Both the position numbers and the translations under genes were made by a program. Shown in pieces: positions 7,461-15,480 of a stretch of 64,000 bases of DNA (positions within the stretch are counted from its first letter, which is position 1; the number at the start of each line of letters is the position of its first letter). Where the stretch lies: assembly GCA_949282205.1 (NCBI GenBank), contig CASDOS010000014.1, positions 1-64,000 on the forward strand, read 5' to 3'. Source of the stretch: an uncultured Alphaproteobacteria bacterium (GTDB taxonomy: Bacteria > Pseudomonadota > Alphaproteobacteria > RF32 > CAG-239). Below the pieces are notes generated by a model. The model was not told where the DNA came from. It did not search any database and worked only from the letters and a program-made list of their open reading frames with translations.

Positions 7461-8963
7461 ATGAATGATTTTTATGTTCCTTTACGACAGGAGTTTTTAG
7501 ATGCGCGTTTTATGCGTGCTTGTTTGAGTAAATACTTGTATGATAGCGGATATTACTGTTGTGATGTCTTTTTTGCGCAAGTGCGGTTTAAATCCGATAA
7601 GCAACCTAAATCTTTTCAAAATGATTTGGGGTTTAATCTTGTTTATGAAATGCTGGCCTATAAGCCTAAAGATGGGTGGAATTGGAAGCGTTTGACTGAA
7701 GAATGGTTTCCTTCTATCAATTTGGCAAAGTTGCCCGAACAACGTAATGTTAATATTAAAACATTTGTTGAATTAGCTCCTTATGAGACCGGAGATAGAT
7801 ATGATCGCAGAGCAAAGTATCTGAAGAGGAAACTTGATGAAAATCTTTTGTGGGAAGATGAATTGGCTCAAAAGTTCGATATTATTAAAGTCTATTTCGA
7901 TATCCTTTCAGGGCAATTCTTTTTCAGACCGTTTGAAATTGAAAGTTTTCACCCTTATTTTCAAGGAGACAGGTTTGATTGGGACGGGGATTTTGTTGAA
8001 GGTTATCGTGATAAGCCAAATGAAAAACGAGCTTTTTGCAAATGGCTCAGCCGATATTATCAAGACGATTGGTATGAGTATTGTCTTTATGATCCGGATT
8101 ATATTAAAGTCGGGTTTAATTGCGTTTATAAAATTGGGCGCGAGCCGTATTATGAACAGCAGCATAAAGTAGAGGATAAACGGCAATGGGTTAAAAACGA
8201 ACATTTGCTTGTTGAAGATGTGCCGGTGTCGGCGTTGCTTTCTCCGCTTGAAATTGTGCAGACCTTGTATTGGATTCATACTTCAAAGTGGCACAGGACA
8301 TATCATAGGTTTATGGATGTTTTTGACATTAATAAACTTGTGATTTGGGGATATTCTGATACGAGTTGGTTATGGAATGAGCGGTTTATCAATCCCAATA
8401 ACGACGTTTATGCGAATCGAGCTTTCTTCTATACGGGGAATGTCTTGGAACTGACGACGGAACTTAAGGTGGATATTGCTAATTTACGCCAAGATATCTA
8501 TAAGTTGGCGTCGGCGACGGAACGAGGATTTTCTATGTTGACGGGCATGTTGCATGATATTTCTCGACAGATGTATCGCATGAGTTGTTGCCAAATTCAA
8601 GCTAAATGGGATCATTTTTCCGCATTTGCTCGTGCTCATTGGCCTAATGAAGGGCAAAATTATTTGCAAACGGGACTTATTTTGAATGTGCTTCCATATG
8701 ATGAAATGCCTGTAGACTTTATGAGAACTTACGAGACAAATTTGCTGAGACGTAGTGAGGCGCGAATGGAACAAATGTTTGCTCATCTTGAAGGTGAGGG
8801 TTCTGCTTCAGCGGAAATAAAACGTTTGACACAAGATTTTAAGCAGAAATATCAAGATTATGTTAATGCGCTTAATCAACTTTCTACTTTAAAGAAGAAA
8901 CTTGATACGGAACATGTTCTTTCTCTTGATGATGTTATCAATTTGCAAAAACTTGCTGAGTAA
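7461..8963 (+). CDS. Large orphan protein rich in Trp and Tyr
   Basis: The roughly 500-residue soluble protein begins MNDFYVPLRQEFLDARFMRAC. It is unusually rich in Trp, Tyr and Phe in its first 330 residues (for example GDRFDWDGDFVEGYRD and HPYFQGDRFDW) and ends in a probable coiled coil (the last ~70 residues, IKRLTQDFKQKYQDYVNALNQ...). The start at 7461 was preferred to an in-frame GTG at 7440 and ATG at 7455 because the leader resembles those of neighbouring orphan genes. There is no Shine-Dalgarno sequence and no recognised family. Confidence 0.7.
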   Translation: MNDFYVPLRQEFLDARFMRACLSKYLYDSGYYCCDVFFAQVRFKSDKQPKSFQNDLGFNLVYEMLAYKPKDGWNWKRLTEEWFPSINLAKLPEQRNVNIKTFVELAPYETGDRYDRRAKYLKRKLDENLLWEDELAQKFDIIKVYFDILSGQFFFRPFEIESFHPYFQGDRFDWDGDFVEGYRDKPNEKRAFCKWLSRYYQDDWYEYCLYDPDYIKVGFNCVYKIGREPYYEQQHKVEDKRQWVKNEHLLVEDVPVSALLSPLEIVQTLYWIHTSKWHRTYHRFMDVFDINKLVIWGYSDTSWLWNERFINPNNDVYANRAFFYTGNVLELTTELKVDIANLRQDIYKLASATERGFSMLTGMLHDISRQMYRMSCCQIQAKWDHFSAFARAHWPNEGQNYLQTGLILNVLPYDEMPVDFMRTYETNLLRRSEARMEQMFAHLEGEGSASAEIKRLTQDFKQKYQDYVNALNQLSTLKKKLDTEHVLSLDDVINLQKLAE

Positions 8964-8970
8964 TTTTATT

Positions 8971-9004
8971 AGCGGCTGTTTCCTTATCGGAAACGCCGCT
9001 TTTG
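8971..9004 (+). terminator. Rho-independent terminator
   Basis: AGCGGC and GTTTCC pair with GGAAAC and GCCGCT (one bulge, 5-nt loop), followed by a short T run. Confidence 0.85.
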
Positions 9005-9049
9005 TGTTATATACTTACAAAAGAGTAGGGCTATCGTTATCAAAGAAAA

Positions 9050-9068
9050 CCCCGCCATTGTGACGGGG
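9050..9068 (-). terminator. Terminator of rpoD
   Basis: CCCCG pairs with CGGGG around a 9-nt loop, with TTTTCTTT after it on the minus strand, 15 bases past the rpoD stop. Confidence 0.65.
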
Positions 9069-9082
9069 CTTCTCTTTTTTTA

Positions 9083-11149
9083 TTATTGATCTAAGAAAGA
9101 ACGTAATTTCTTACTGCGGCTCGGGTGCTTCAATTTTCTTAATGCCTTTGCCTCAATTTGACGAATACGCTCTCTGGTGACATTAAATTGCTGTCCAACT
9201 TCTTCCAATGTATGATCCGTATTCATACCGATACCGAAACGCATACGCAATACTCTCTCTTCTCTTGGGGTAAGGGAAGATAAAATGCGGGTGCAGGTTT
9301 CTTTTAAGTTGGAATGAATTGCGGAATCAATCGGCTGTAATGCGTTTTCATCAGCAATAAAATCACCCAATGATGAATCTTCTTCATCTCCGACCGGAGC
9401 TTCAAGGCTGACCGGTTCTTTGGCTATTTTCATGACCTTACGGATTTTATCAACCGGCATCGACAATCTCTTTGCCAATTCCTCCGGTATCGGCTCTCTG
9501 CCCATTTCCAAAGACATTTGGCGTGAGGTTCTTACCAATTTATTTATTGTTTCAATCATGTGTACCGGAATTCGGATGGTGCGGGCTTGGTCGGCTATGG
9601 AACGTGTGATTGCCTGACGTATCCACCATGTCGCATAGGTCGAAAACTTATAGCCTCTGCGGTATTCAAATTTATCTACGGCTTTCATCAAACCAATATT
9701 ACCTTCTTGGATTAAATCCAAAAATTGCATACCGCGGTTGGTGTATTTTTTAGAGATAGAGATAACTAATCTTAAGTTTGCTTCAATCATCTCTTTTTTA
9801 GCACGGTCTGCTTCTCTTTCGCCACGTTTAATGGTATCTACCATTTTACGATATTCTGAAATCGGCAAACCGCATTCTTTGCTCATTTCCGCCAAAGAGT
9901 TACGCAATTCCGTTATTTCTTCAAGGTTATCTTTGATGAAGTTTTGCCAATGCTTATCTTTCTTTTCAGCCATCTTTTCAACCCAGTGCGGATCTAATTC
10001 GGAGCGTTGGTATGCTTCCAAGAAATCTTCTCGCTTAACCCGGCAATTTAAGGCCAAGCGCATCAGCTTTCCTTCAACTCCCATCAAACGACGGTTTAAT
10101 TCGTTTAATTGTTCAACCAATTCTTCAACACGAGCTGAGTTTAAGTGAATAGAACTCATTAATTCTATCAATTCTTTTTTGATATTCGTGTATTTCTTTT
10201 CCAGCGAGGGCTGTGCCTTTCTTCCGGCTAAAATCGCTTTCATGCGTTGGCTTTGAATACGGCTTAATTCATCATAGTAGCTGGATATCTTGTTTAAAAT
10301 ATCCAACACAGGCTCAAATAACGCACCTTCCATCGCACTGATTGACGTGGTACTGTGACCGCCTTCTTCTTCATCTTCCAATTCGCTGTCGCTTTCACCG
10401 TCCAATTCTTCGTTTTCAGTAACGTCTTCTTCTTCAGGTTCGTCATCCACCGTATCGTCAAATTCTATGTCATTTTCTAAATCGTCGTCGATCTCATCCA
10501 GATTCTTACCTTCCAAGTCTTTGGTTACCTGTTCCAAATCATCAACTTGCGGGGCTTCATCATCATAGACTATCGCTTCGGAATCAACGCCGTACATCAT
10601 TTCCAAATCTATGATGTTGCGCAATTGCATCGTCCCTTCAACCAATTCATCCCGCCATTTGGATATGGCTTTTAAAGTCATCGGGTTTTCGCAAAGACCG
10701 CCTATCATTACTGTTTTTCCGGCTTCTATTCTTTTCGCTATCGCTATTTCGCCTTCTCTGGACAGTAATTCTACCGTTCCCATTTCTTTTAGGTACATAC
10801 GAACCGGATCGTCCGAACGCATCAGTTCTTTGCCATCCAAATTGCCAACGCCGTCTTCGTCGTCTATTATTTCTTCGTCTTCTAATCGTTCTTCTTCACC
10901 GGTATCGTCTTCAAAATCTTCCGTTTCATCGGCCGAAATTATGCTGATTTCCATATCCGAAATCGCCGCCATGATATCTTCTATCTGATCAGAGGTCTCT
11001 TTTTCCGACGGTAAGGCTTGATTTAGTTCTTCAATGGTGATGTAGCCTTGTTCTTTTCCTTTGGCGATAAGTTTTTTCAGCGCACTCCCAAATGAATCCA
11101 ACAAAGGCGCATCAGATGTACTGTAATCTTCGTTATCTGTTTCTGACAT
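9083..11149 (-). CDS. rpoD: RNA polymerase primary sigma factor, sigma-70
   Basis: The 688-residue protein has all parts of a housekeeping sigma factor: region 1.1 at about residues 15-70, region 1.2 ([21 protein letters not shown]), a very acidic non-conserved insert (about 195-270), region 2 ([20 protein letters not shown] then [16 protein letters not shown]), region 3, and region 4 with the -35-reading helix ([17 protein letters not shown]). It directs RNA polymerase to TTGACA/TATAAT-type promoters like those seen in this window. AAGGA precedes the ATG. Alphaproteobacteria usually have it directly after dnaG; here 4.3 kb of other sequence lies between. Confidence 0.98.
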   Translation of the reverse strand: MSETDNEDYSTSDAPLLDSFGSALKKLIAKGKEQGYITIEELNQALPSEKETSDQIEDIMAAISDMEISIISADETEDFEDDTGEEERLEDEEIIDDEDGVGNLDGKELMRSDDPVRMYLKEMGTVELLSREGEIAIAKRIEAGKTVMIGGLCENPMTLKAISKWRDELVEGTMQLRNIIDLEMMYGVDSEAIVYDDEAPQVDDLEQVTKDLEGKNLDEIDDDLENDIEFDDTVDDEPEEEDVTENEELDGESDSELEDEEEGGHSTTSISAMEGALFEPVLDILNKISSYYDELSRIQSQRMKAILAGRKAQPSLEKKYTNIKKELIELMSSIHLNSARVEELVEQLNELNRRLMGVEGKLMRLALNCRVKREDFLEAYQRSELDPHWVEKMAEKKDKHWQNFIKDNLEEITELRNSLAEMSKECGLPISEYRKMVDTIKRGEREADRAKKEMIEANLRLVISISKKYTNRGMQFLDLIQEGNIGLMKAVDKFEYRRGYKFSTYATWWIRQAITRSIADQARTIRIPVHMIETINKLVRTSRQMSLEMGREPIPEELAKRLSMPVDKIRKVMKIAKEPVSLEAPVGDEEDSSLGDFIADENALQPIDSAIHSNLKETCTRILSSLTPREERVLRMRFGIGMNTDHTLEEVGQQFNVTRERIRQIEAKALRKLKHPSRSKKLRSFLDQ

Positions 11150-11321
11150 GTCGTTCCTTAAAATCGATTTTATATTGCCTTTTTATACGAAGTATAAACC
11201 GACAAAAAATTGCAAGCGGTTATACACTTAATCTTTCTTCTCTCGTTTGTCAAGCTATATTTGTGGTTAATTCATACTTTTTTTTCTAGGCTTTTTCAAG
11301 GGAAAACATCTTCTTTCTTGC

Positions 11322-11350
11322 TTGACAGATAAACTTTGCTTTTGTATGAT
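11322..11350 (+). promoter_or_regulatory. Consensus-like sigma-70 promoter
   Basis: TTGACA, exactly 17 nt, then TATGAT. The -35 box begins with a TTG that could be mistaken for a start codon of the next gene; transcription would begin near 11357, so translation must start later. Confidence 0.8.
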
Positions 11351-11381
11351 TGATTATTGTTCGTTGGGAGTGCTTTTCGCT

Positions 11382-14153
11382 ATGTTGTGGTGTGATGCTG
11401 AATTTCAGAATTTATCCGCTTTGGGAAAGGAAATTGTTGTTGAACGCTTTATGAAAAATCTTGGCGCTCGCGAAAATCTTGACCTTTTTCAAAAGGATAA
11501 TTTCTCTTACTTGTGGGGCTTAATCGGCGTCGCTGGTATTAAAGGTACTTCTGATGTCGTACGACATAAAATTTGGGACGCCTTGCGACAATTCGGTGTT
11601 GTCGATGCATTCGATAAAGGTGAACTTGCAGATTTTAATCGTAGACTCGCTGAACAGTTTCCCGATGGTAGATTAAAGGCCTGGAAAGGTTTGGATAATT
11701 TTCAGGCTAGCGTTAAATTTCGTAAAACCGTCTTGGATAAATTGGTTAAAACCGATGCCGATTTGGCTCAGAAAGTTTCTCCTTATTGCGTCGATTATAA
11801 AAAAATGATGGAACAGTTGGATGAAACCGAGTTAAGTGATAAATTAAAGGCTTATTTGGAACGTTTTAGAGGTATGGGCGCTGCTTGCGGCGTTACTACC
11901 GACGCTGTCGCCGCTGTTTATGAAAAAACTGATGTGCTTCGTAAACTTTGCGACGTCGCTGCTTATACTCATCGCAAATTGACCGAAAAAGAAAAAGATT
12001 ATTTGTTTCGATACTTCTTTGATGCCGTTAATGACGGTTTTTCTCCTAAATCCATCGGACTTGACGACGCTGTCTTAGCTAAACTTATGGCTGATGAGGC
12101 TTTGGACGGCTTGTCTGAACTCGAGGCTGAACCGCTTTTGGCCAGAAACGCAGAAATTGAAGATTTTGCCGCTAAATTTGAAAGTCAATTCGGTTTTTAT
12201 GAGGAAACTGAGGCTAAATTTATTAAACATGAATTTGGTAAAATCCGCTCTATTACCGAACGTTGCTTGAAACGTATTCAAAAGGATCCCGAACCTAAAG
12301 GCGTGGTCTTTGCCATGATGCTTGTCGAACTTAATCAGATTAAATCTGCCGTGCAAATATTACTCGAACTCGCTAAAAAAGGACGCGCTATCGAACTTAT
12401 CGGCTTTCTGCATCGTTTGCTCCCAAAAGTCAAAGGCTCCGAAGCATTTATTCTCGATATTATCTGTATTAATTTGCAAAACTTTCATGGCGAAGATGTT
12501 TACTTTGTCGAATATGCCGCTAGAAGAACTCTTGCCGCTGTTCGAACTTTTATTGAGGCCGGTTGTTCGAAACAAGCTGCTATTCTACTCAAATATCTGG
12601 TGCTCGGTAATTGGTTCTTGGATAAAAATGAATTGGTTAAACAATTTATTCTGCTCGCTAATACCCTTATGATACTCGATGATAATTTGACGCCCGAAAT
12701 GTCTTTTTTGGCTGAGCAACTCAATCTTCGCGTGTTCGAAACCGAAAACGGTGTTATTATCGGTACGGATGAAGATAATCCTTTGGCTATGTCTCAACAA
12801 AAAATAGAACAATTTGTTGCTGGTACTTCAATGCTTAATTGGGCTAAATATGCCAGCGAAGATAAGAAAAAACTCAAATCTCCTGTTTCGGAAGGTATTG
12901 AAGGGGATACTTGCGATATCGATGTCGGAATTATCGGGCCTCGTAAATATAATTCTTTTAAACATATCGGAAAAACGGGAATTGCTCCTAAACCTGCTGT
13001 CGCTACTATGACTGTTGCTGAAAAAAATACCTTAAATGAACATAAAACATTACAGCAAAATATCTATAAACATGATGAAGATATTGTTATTCCTCAGAAA
13101 ATTCAAGACAAAACTCCAGAGCTCACAACTCATACTCTTGTTAATGCAAAGCCGGTTGCTAAAATTCCTTCTTCCGCCGATATTCTCAGAAGTTATTCTC
13201 AAAAGGATAATAATGATGAAATCGTTTCGGAACTACCTAGCTCGCAGTTGAGAGAGAAAATAAAAATTGAAGGATTAACCGATATTGATGTGGGGGCTAC
13301 TTTTAAATCCGATAATAATCTATCTGCAACGGCTACTGATTATATTAAACAAAGCGAATCTGTAATTGCCGATGATAACTTGCCGACAAATGCAGAGAAT
13401 AGCTCTGACGATAGTGAAATCTTAAATGCTACTAAACCTGAAACAACGGTTCCTTTTTCTGCCGATTTAAATCCTAATGCCGATGAACTCACCTCGCATT
13501 TTGTTGGAAAACATGAGGTTAATGATAAAACTTCTCTGTCTTCAAACGATAGTGATGTTTCTATTGCAATGACTGACGAAAAAGAGCAGGGGGCTGACTC
13601 TTTTGAACAGAGTGTTGTGCAGACTAAAGATGGTAATAATTTTGTAAGTGAAATTTCTGTTCAAGATGTTGTTGAAAATTATCAAAATGCTCCTGTAACA
13701 TCTGATGCTGATGTGACGACGGATTTTGATGCTCCTAAAAATTTGCAAAATCATGTCGAACCAGAAACTTTCTCCGCTACGTCTTTTAATGTACCCGAAA
13801 ATGATAACAATTCTCATAGCAATTCTGATGTTCCTTTCTCCGCGACACAAGAGGTGTTACAAAATTCTGTTGAGTTGCCTAAATTTGAAGAATGGAACAC
13901 TGATGACGAAAATGAAAAAGATAGTACAGGTTTATCAAAAATAAATATAAACAGTATCTTAAATATTAATTCTAAAGAAGTAGATAAACATTTTGAGCAT
14001 ATTAAGCAAATTGCTACGGCGGCCATGAAAAAAGCAGAGGAACAGGCGATTGCTATTAAGAAAAAAGTTGAAGATACCGATTTGGCTAATTCGCCTTCTG
14101 TCAGCAAAATTAAAGCCTTTGCACAAAAAATTAAATTGTTCCGTAAAAAATAG
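11382..14153 (+). CDS. Large orphan helical protein with a long disordered tail
   Basis: The 923-residue protein has no signal peptide or membrane segment. Residues 1 to about 480 are helical (MLWCDAEFQNLSALGKEIVV...), with several repeat-like helical hairpins around 290-440. Residues of about 500-850 are low-complexity, rich in Asp, Asn, Ser, Thr and Glu, and the last ~65 residues form a basic coiled coil (KKAEEQAIAIKKKVE, ending LFRKK). The start at 11382 was chosen because the upstream in-frame TTG is the -35 box, and GGGAG lies 11 bases before the ATG. It runs opposite to rpoD and dnaG and interrupts their usual neighbourhood. The family is unknown. Confidence 0.8.
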   Translation: MLWCDAEFQNLSALGKEIVVERFMKNLGARENLDLFQKDNFSYLWGLIGVAGIKGTSDVVRHKIWDALRQFGVVDAFDKGELADFNRRLAEQFPDGRLKAWKGLDNFQASVKFRKTVLDKLVKTDADLAQKVSPYCVDYKKMMEQLDETELSDKLKAYLERFRGMGAACGVTTDAVAAVYEKTDVLRKLCDVAAYTHRKLTEKEKDYLFRYFFDAVNDGFSPKSIGLDDAVLAKLMADEALDGLSELEAEPLLARNAEIEDFAAKFESQFGFYEETEAKFIKHEFGKIRSITERCLKRIQKDPEPKGVVFAMMLVELNQIKSAVQILLELAKKGRAIELIGFLHRLLPKVKGSEAFILDIICINLQNFHGEDVYFVEYAARRTLAAVRTFIEAGCSKQAAILLKYLVLGNWFLDKNELVKQFILLANTLMILDDNLTPEMSFLAEQLNLRVFETENGVIIGTDEDNPLAMSQQKIEQFVAGTSMLNWAKYASEDKKKLKSPVSEGIEGDTCDIDVGIIGPRKYNSFKHIGKTGIAPKPAVATMTVAEKNTLNEHKTLQQNIYKHDEDIVIPQKIQDKTPELTTHTLVNAKPVAKIPSSADILRSYSQKDNNDEIVSELPSSQLREKIKIEGLTDIDVGATFKSDNNLSATATDYIKQSESVIADDNLPTNAENSSDDSEILNATKPETTVPFSADLNPNADELTSHFVGKHEVNDKTSLSSNDSDVSIAMTDEKEQGADSFEQSVVQTKDGNNFVSEISVQDVVENYQNAPVTSDADVTTDFDAPKNLQNHVEPETFSATSFNVPENDNNSHSNSDVPFSATQEVLQNSVELPKFEEWNTDDENEKDSTGLSKININSILNINSKEVDKHFEHIKQIATAAMKKAEEQAIAIKKKVEDTDLANSPSVSKIKAFAQKIKLFRKK

Positions 14154-14279
14154 TAATCTCTTGTTTTTTGAAGATATGCTCGCTTATTTGGTATTGTTTG
14201 CTTTTAATCCTTTTTTAAGTCGCTTTTGAAAGGAAAAAACAGAGCTTTTTTACTTTATTTTTTCAGTCTTTAATAGAGC

Positions 14280-14313
14280 AAAACGCCCGATTTTCACAAA
14301 TCAGGCGTTTTTT
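14280..14313 (+). terminator. Hairpin with T tail after the 11382 gene
   Basis: AAAACGCC and GAT pair with ATC and GGCGTTTT, followed by T on the plus strand. It probably ends the plus-strand gene and also belongs to the hairpin family of the adjoining region (loop GTGA on the minus strand). Confidence 0.6.
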
Positions 14314-15425
14314 GTAAAGTAGTTGATATTGTTTCAAACCTTACCTTTTTTCACAAAAAAGCAAAGAATACCATGAATAAAAATACTTAATCATATAGTG
14401 AGTCAAAGTTTTTTTCAGGAAAATCTGCCGCTTTTCGCAAAGGGGCTATTGATAATGTTTTTCTGTTTAGGAAAAACAATCAACAAACGATATATTGTGA
14501 TAGTATCTTTTTTCTTCGAAAAATCTGCCGCTTTTCACAAAGAGGCAGATTGATTTGAAAAACTTTTTTTGTCCTACAAATTACCGCTTTTCGCAAAGGG
14601 GCTGTTTGATAATGTTTTTCTGTTTAGGAAAAACAATTAACAAACGATATATTGTGATAGTATCTTCTTACGAAAATCTGTCGCTTTTCGCAAAGGGACA
14701 GATTTGTGATGTTTTCTTATTCAGAAAATCATCCTTGTTGCGTAATCTAGATCTTACATTCAGAACTATCTATTTTCTCAAGCCAATAGCTCTTACATAC
14801 AATGTGTATCTGTTTGGGATACTCATCATCATTTTATCTTGTTTGAAATACTATAAGATTTCTGACCTACATATATTCTAATAATAAATTTTGTAGGTCT
14901 TTTTTAGCGAATTGTTTTTATTTTGTCAATAACTAAATTTGCTATTTTACTTTTTTTATCGTTGATGCCTTGCCGGCTTAAACAGAGATGTTTCCCGTAA
15001 ACTGGGAAATTAGGTACAAAAAAGAACGTCCGATTTTCTCAAACCAGACGTTCTAACCTTTAAAATCCGATAAACTTACCATTTATTGTTACCAAAGCTC
15101 TTGCTTTGATGATTGAAATTGCAGCTTTTCGCAAAGGCGCAATTCAAATAATACCTCGAATAGGTAAGTTATCTTTGGACCATAAAAAATATAGAGAATT
15201 TTTATGTTTTCTTTTTTGAAGAACTATCTATTTTCACAAACCGATAGTCCTTACATCATGATTTAAGCAAGACTTACTCTTGCACGAAGTTGTATTAGTT
15301 AAACCTAAACCTCTGTTCTGACATTCTCATGTGGGAAGTGAGGCTGTCTGCGTTATTCATAGTACATAAAATAAGGCAGACTAAGAGAGTTAATAATATT
15401 TAAGTTATAATTTTGTAACCCTCTT
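14281..15425 (-). ncRNA. Candidate large structured RNA: array of GNRA-tetraloop hairpins
   Basis: This 1.1-kb region has no credible gene but at least eleven hairpins. Positions are 14281-14310, 14345-14361, 14427-14446, 14522-14551, 14584-14601, 14674-14705, 14765-14790, 15023-15054, 15115-15145, 15223-15248 and 15321-15332. Read on the minus strand, every loop is GCGA, GTGA or GAGA, all members of the GNRA tetraloop class. Most have TTT before and AAA after the loop, then usually a small mismatch, then an outer stem whose sequence differs but still pairs (CTGCC/GGCAG, CTGTC/GACAG, ACGTC/GACGT, CTATC/GATAG). A further 10-bp hairpin lies at 15346-15381. A promoter-like sequence on the same strand lies at 15426-15452. 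The RNA's existence, ends and role are inferred. Confidence 0.5.
14428..14705. repeat. Direct repeat of about 120 bp, two copies
   Basis: Copy one (14428-14551) and copy two (14584-14705) share an 82-83-base core that is nearly identical except for a few changes near its start and one C/T, then a homologous hairpin whose stem differs by a compensating pair change (CTGCC/GGCAG against CTGTC/GACAG). Each core also contains a GTTTTTC...GAAAAAC hairpin. Confidence 0.85.
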
Positions 15426-15452
15426 TGTATATCGGTTTTGTTTTTTTGTCAA
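15426..15452 (-). promoter_or_regulatory. Possible promoter reading into the hairpin array
   Basis: On the minus strand, TTGACA (15447-15452) is followed after 15 nt by TATACA or after 17 nt by TACAAA. It lies about 30 bases past the dnaG stop. The -35 is perfect and the -10 is weak. Confidence 0.45.
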
Positions 15453-15480
15453 GTATAAAAAATGAAAAATGTTTCGATAT

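Noticed and set aside
11322-11381. TTG start for the 923-residue protein
   Set aside because: The TTG is the first triplet of a perfect -35 TTGACA with TATGAT 17 nt later, so it lies upstream of the transcript start.
14555-14881. A 108-codon plus-strand open frame
   Set aside because: It runs through three members of the hairpin array and one arm of the direct repeat, has no ribosome site, and its peptide merely translates the repeats.
14281-15250. CRISPR array or integron attC cluster
   Set aside because: Hairpin spacing is irregular (62-258 bases), the stems are not identical, there are no uniform spacers, and no cas or integrase gene is near.
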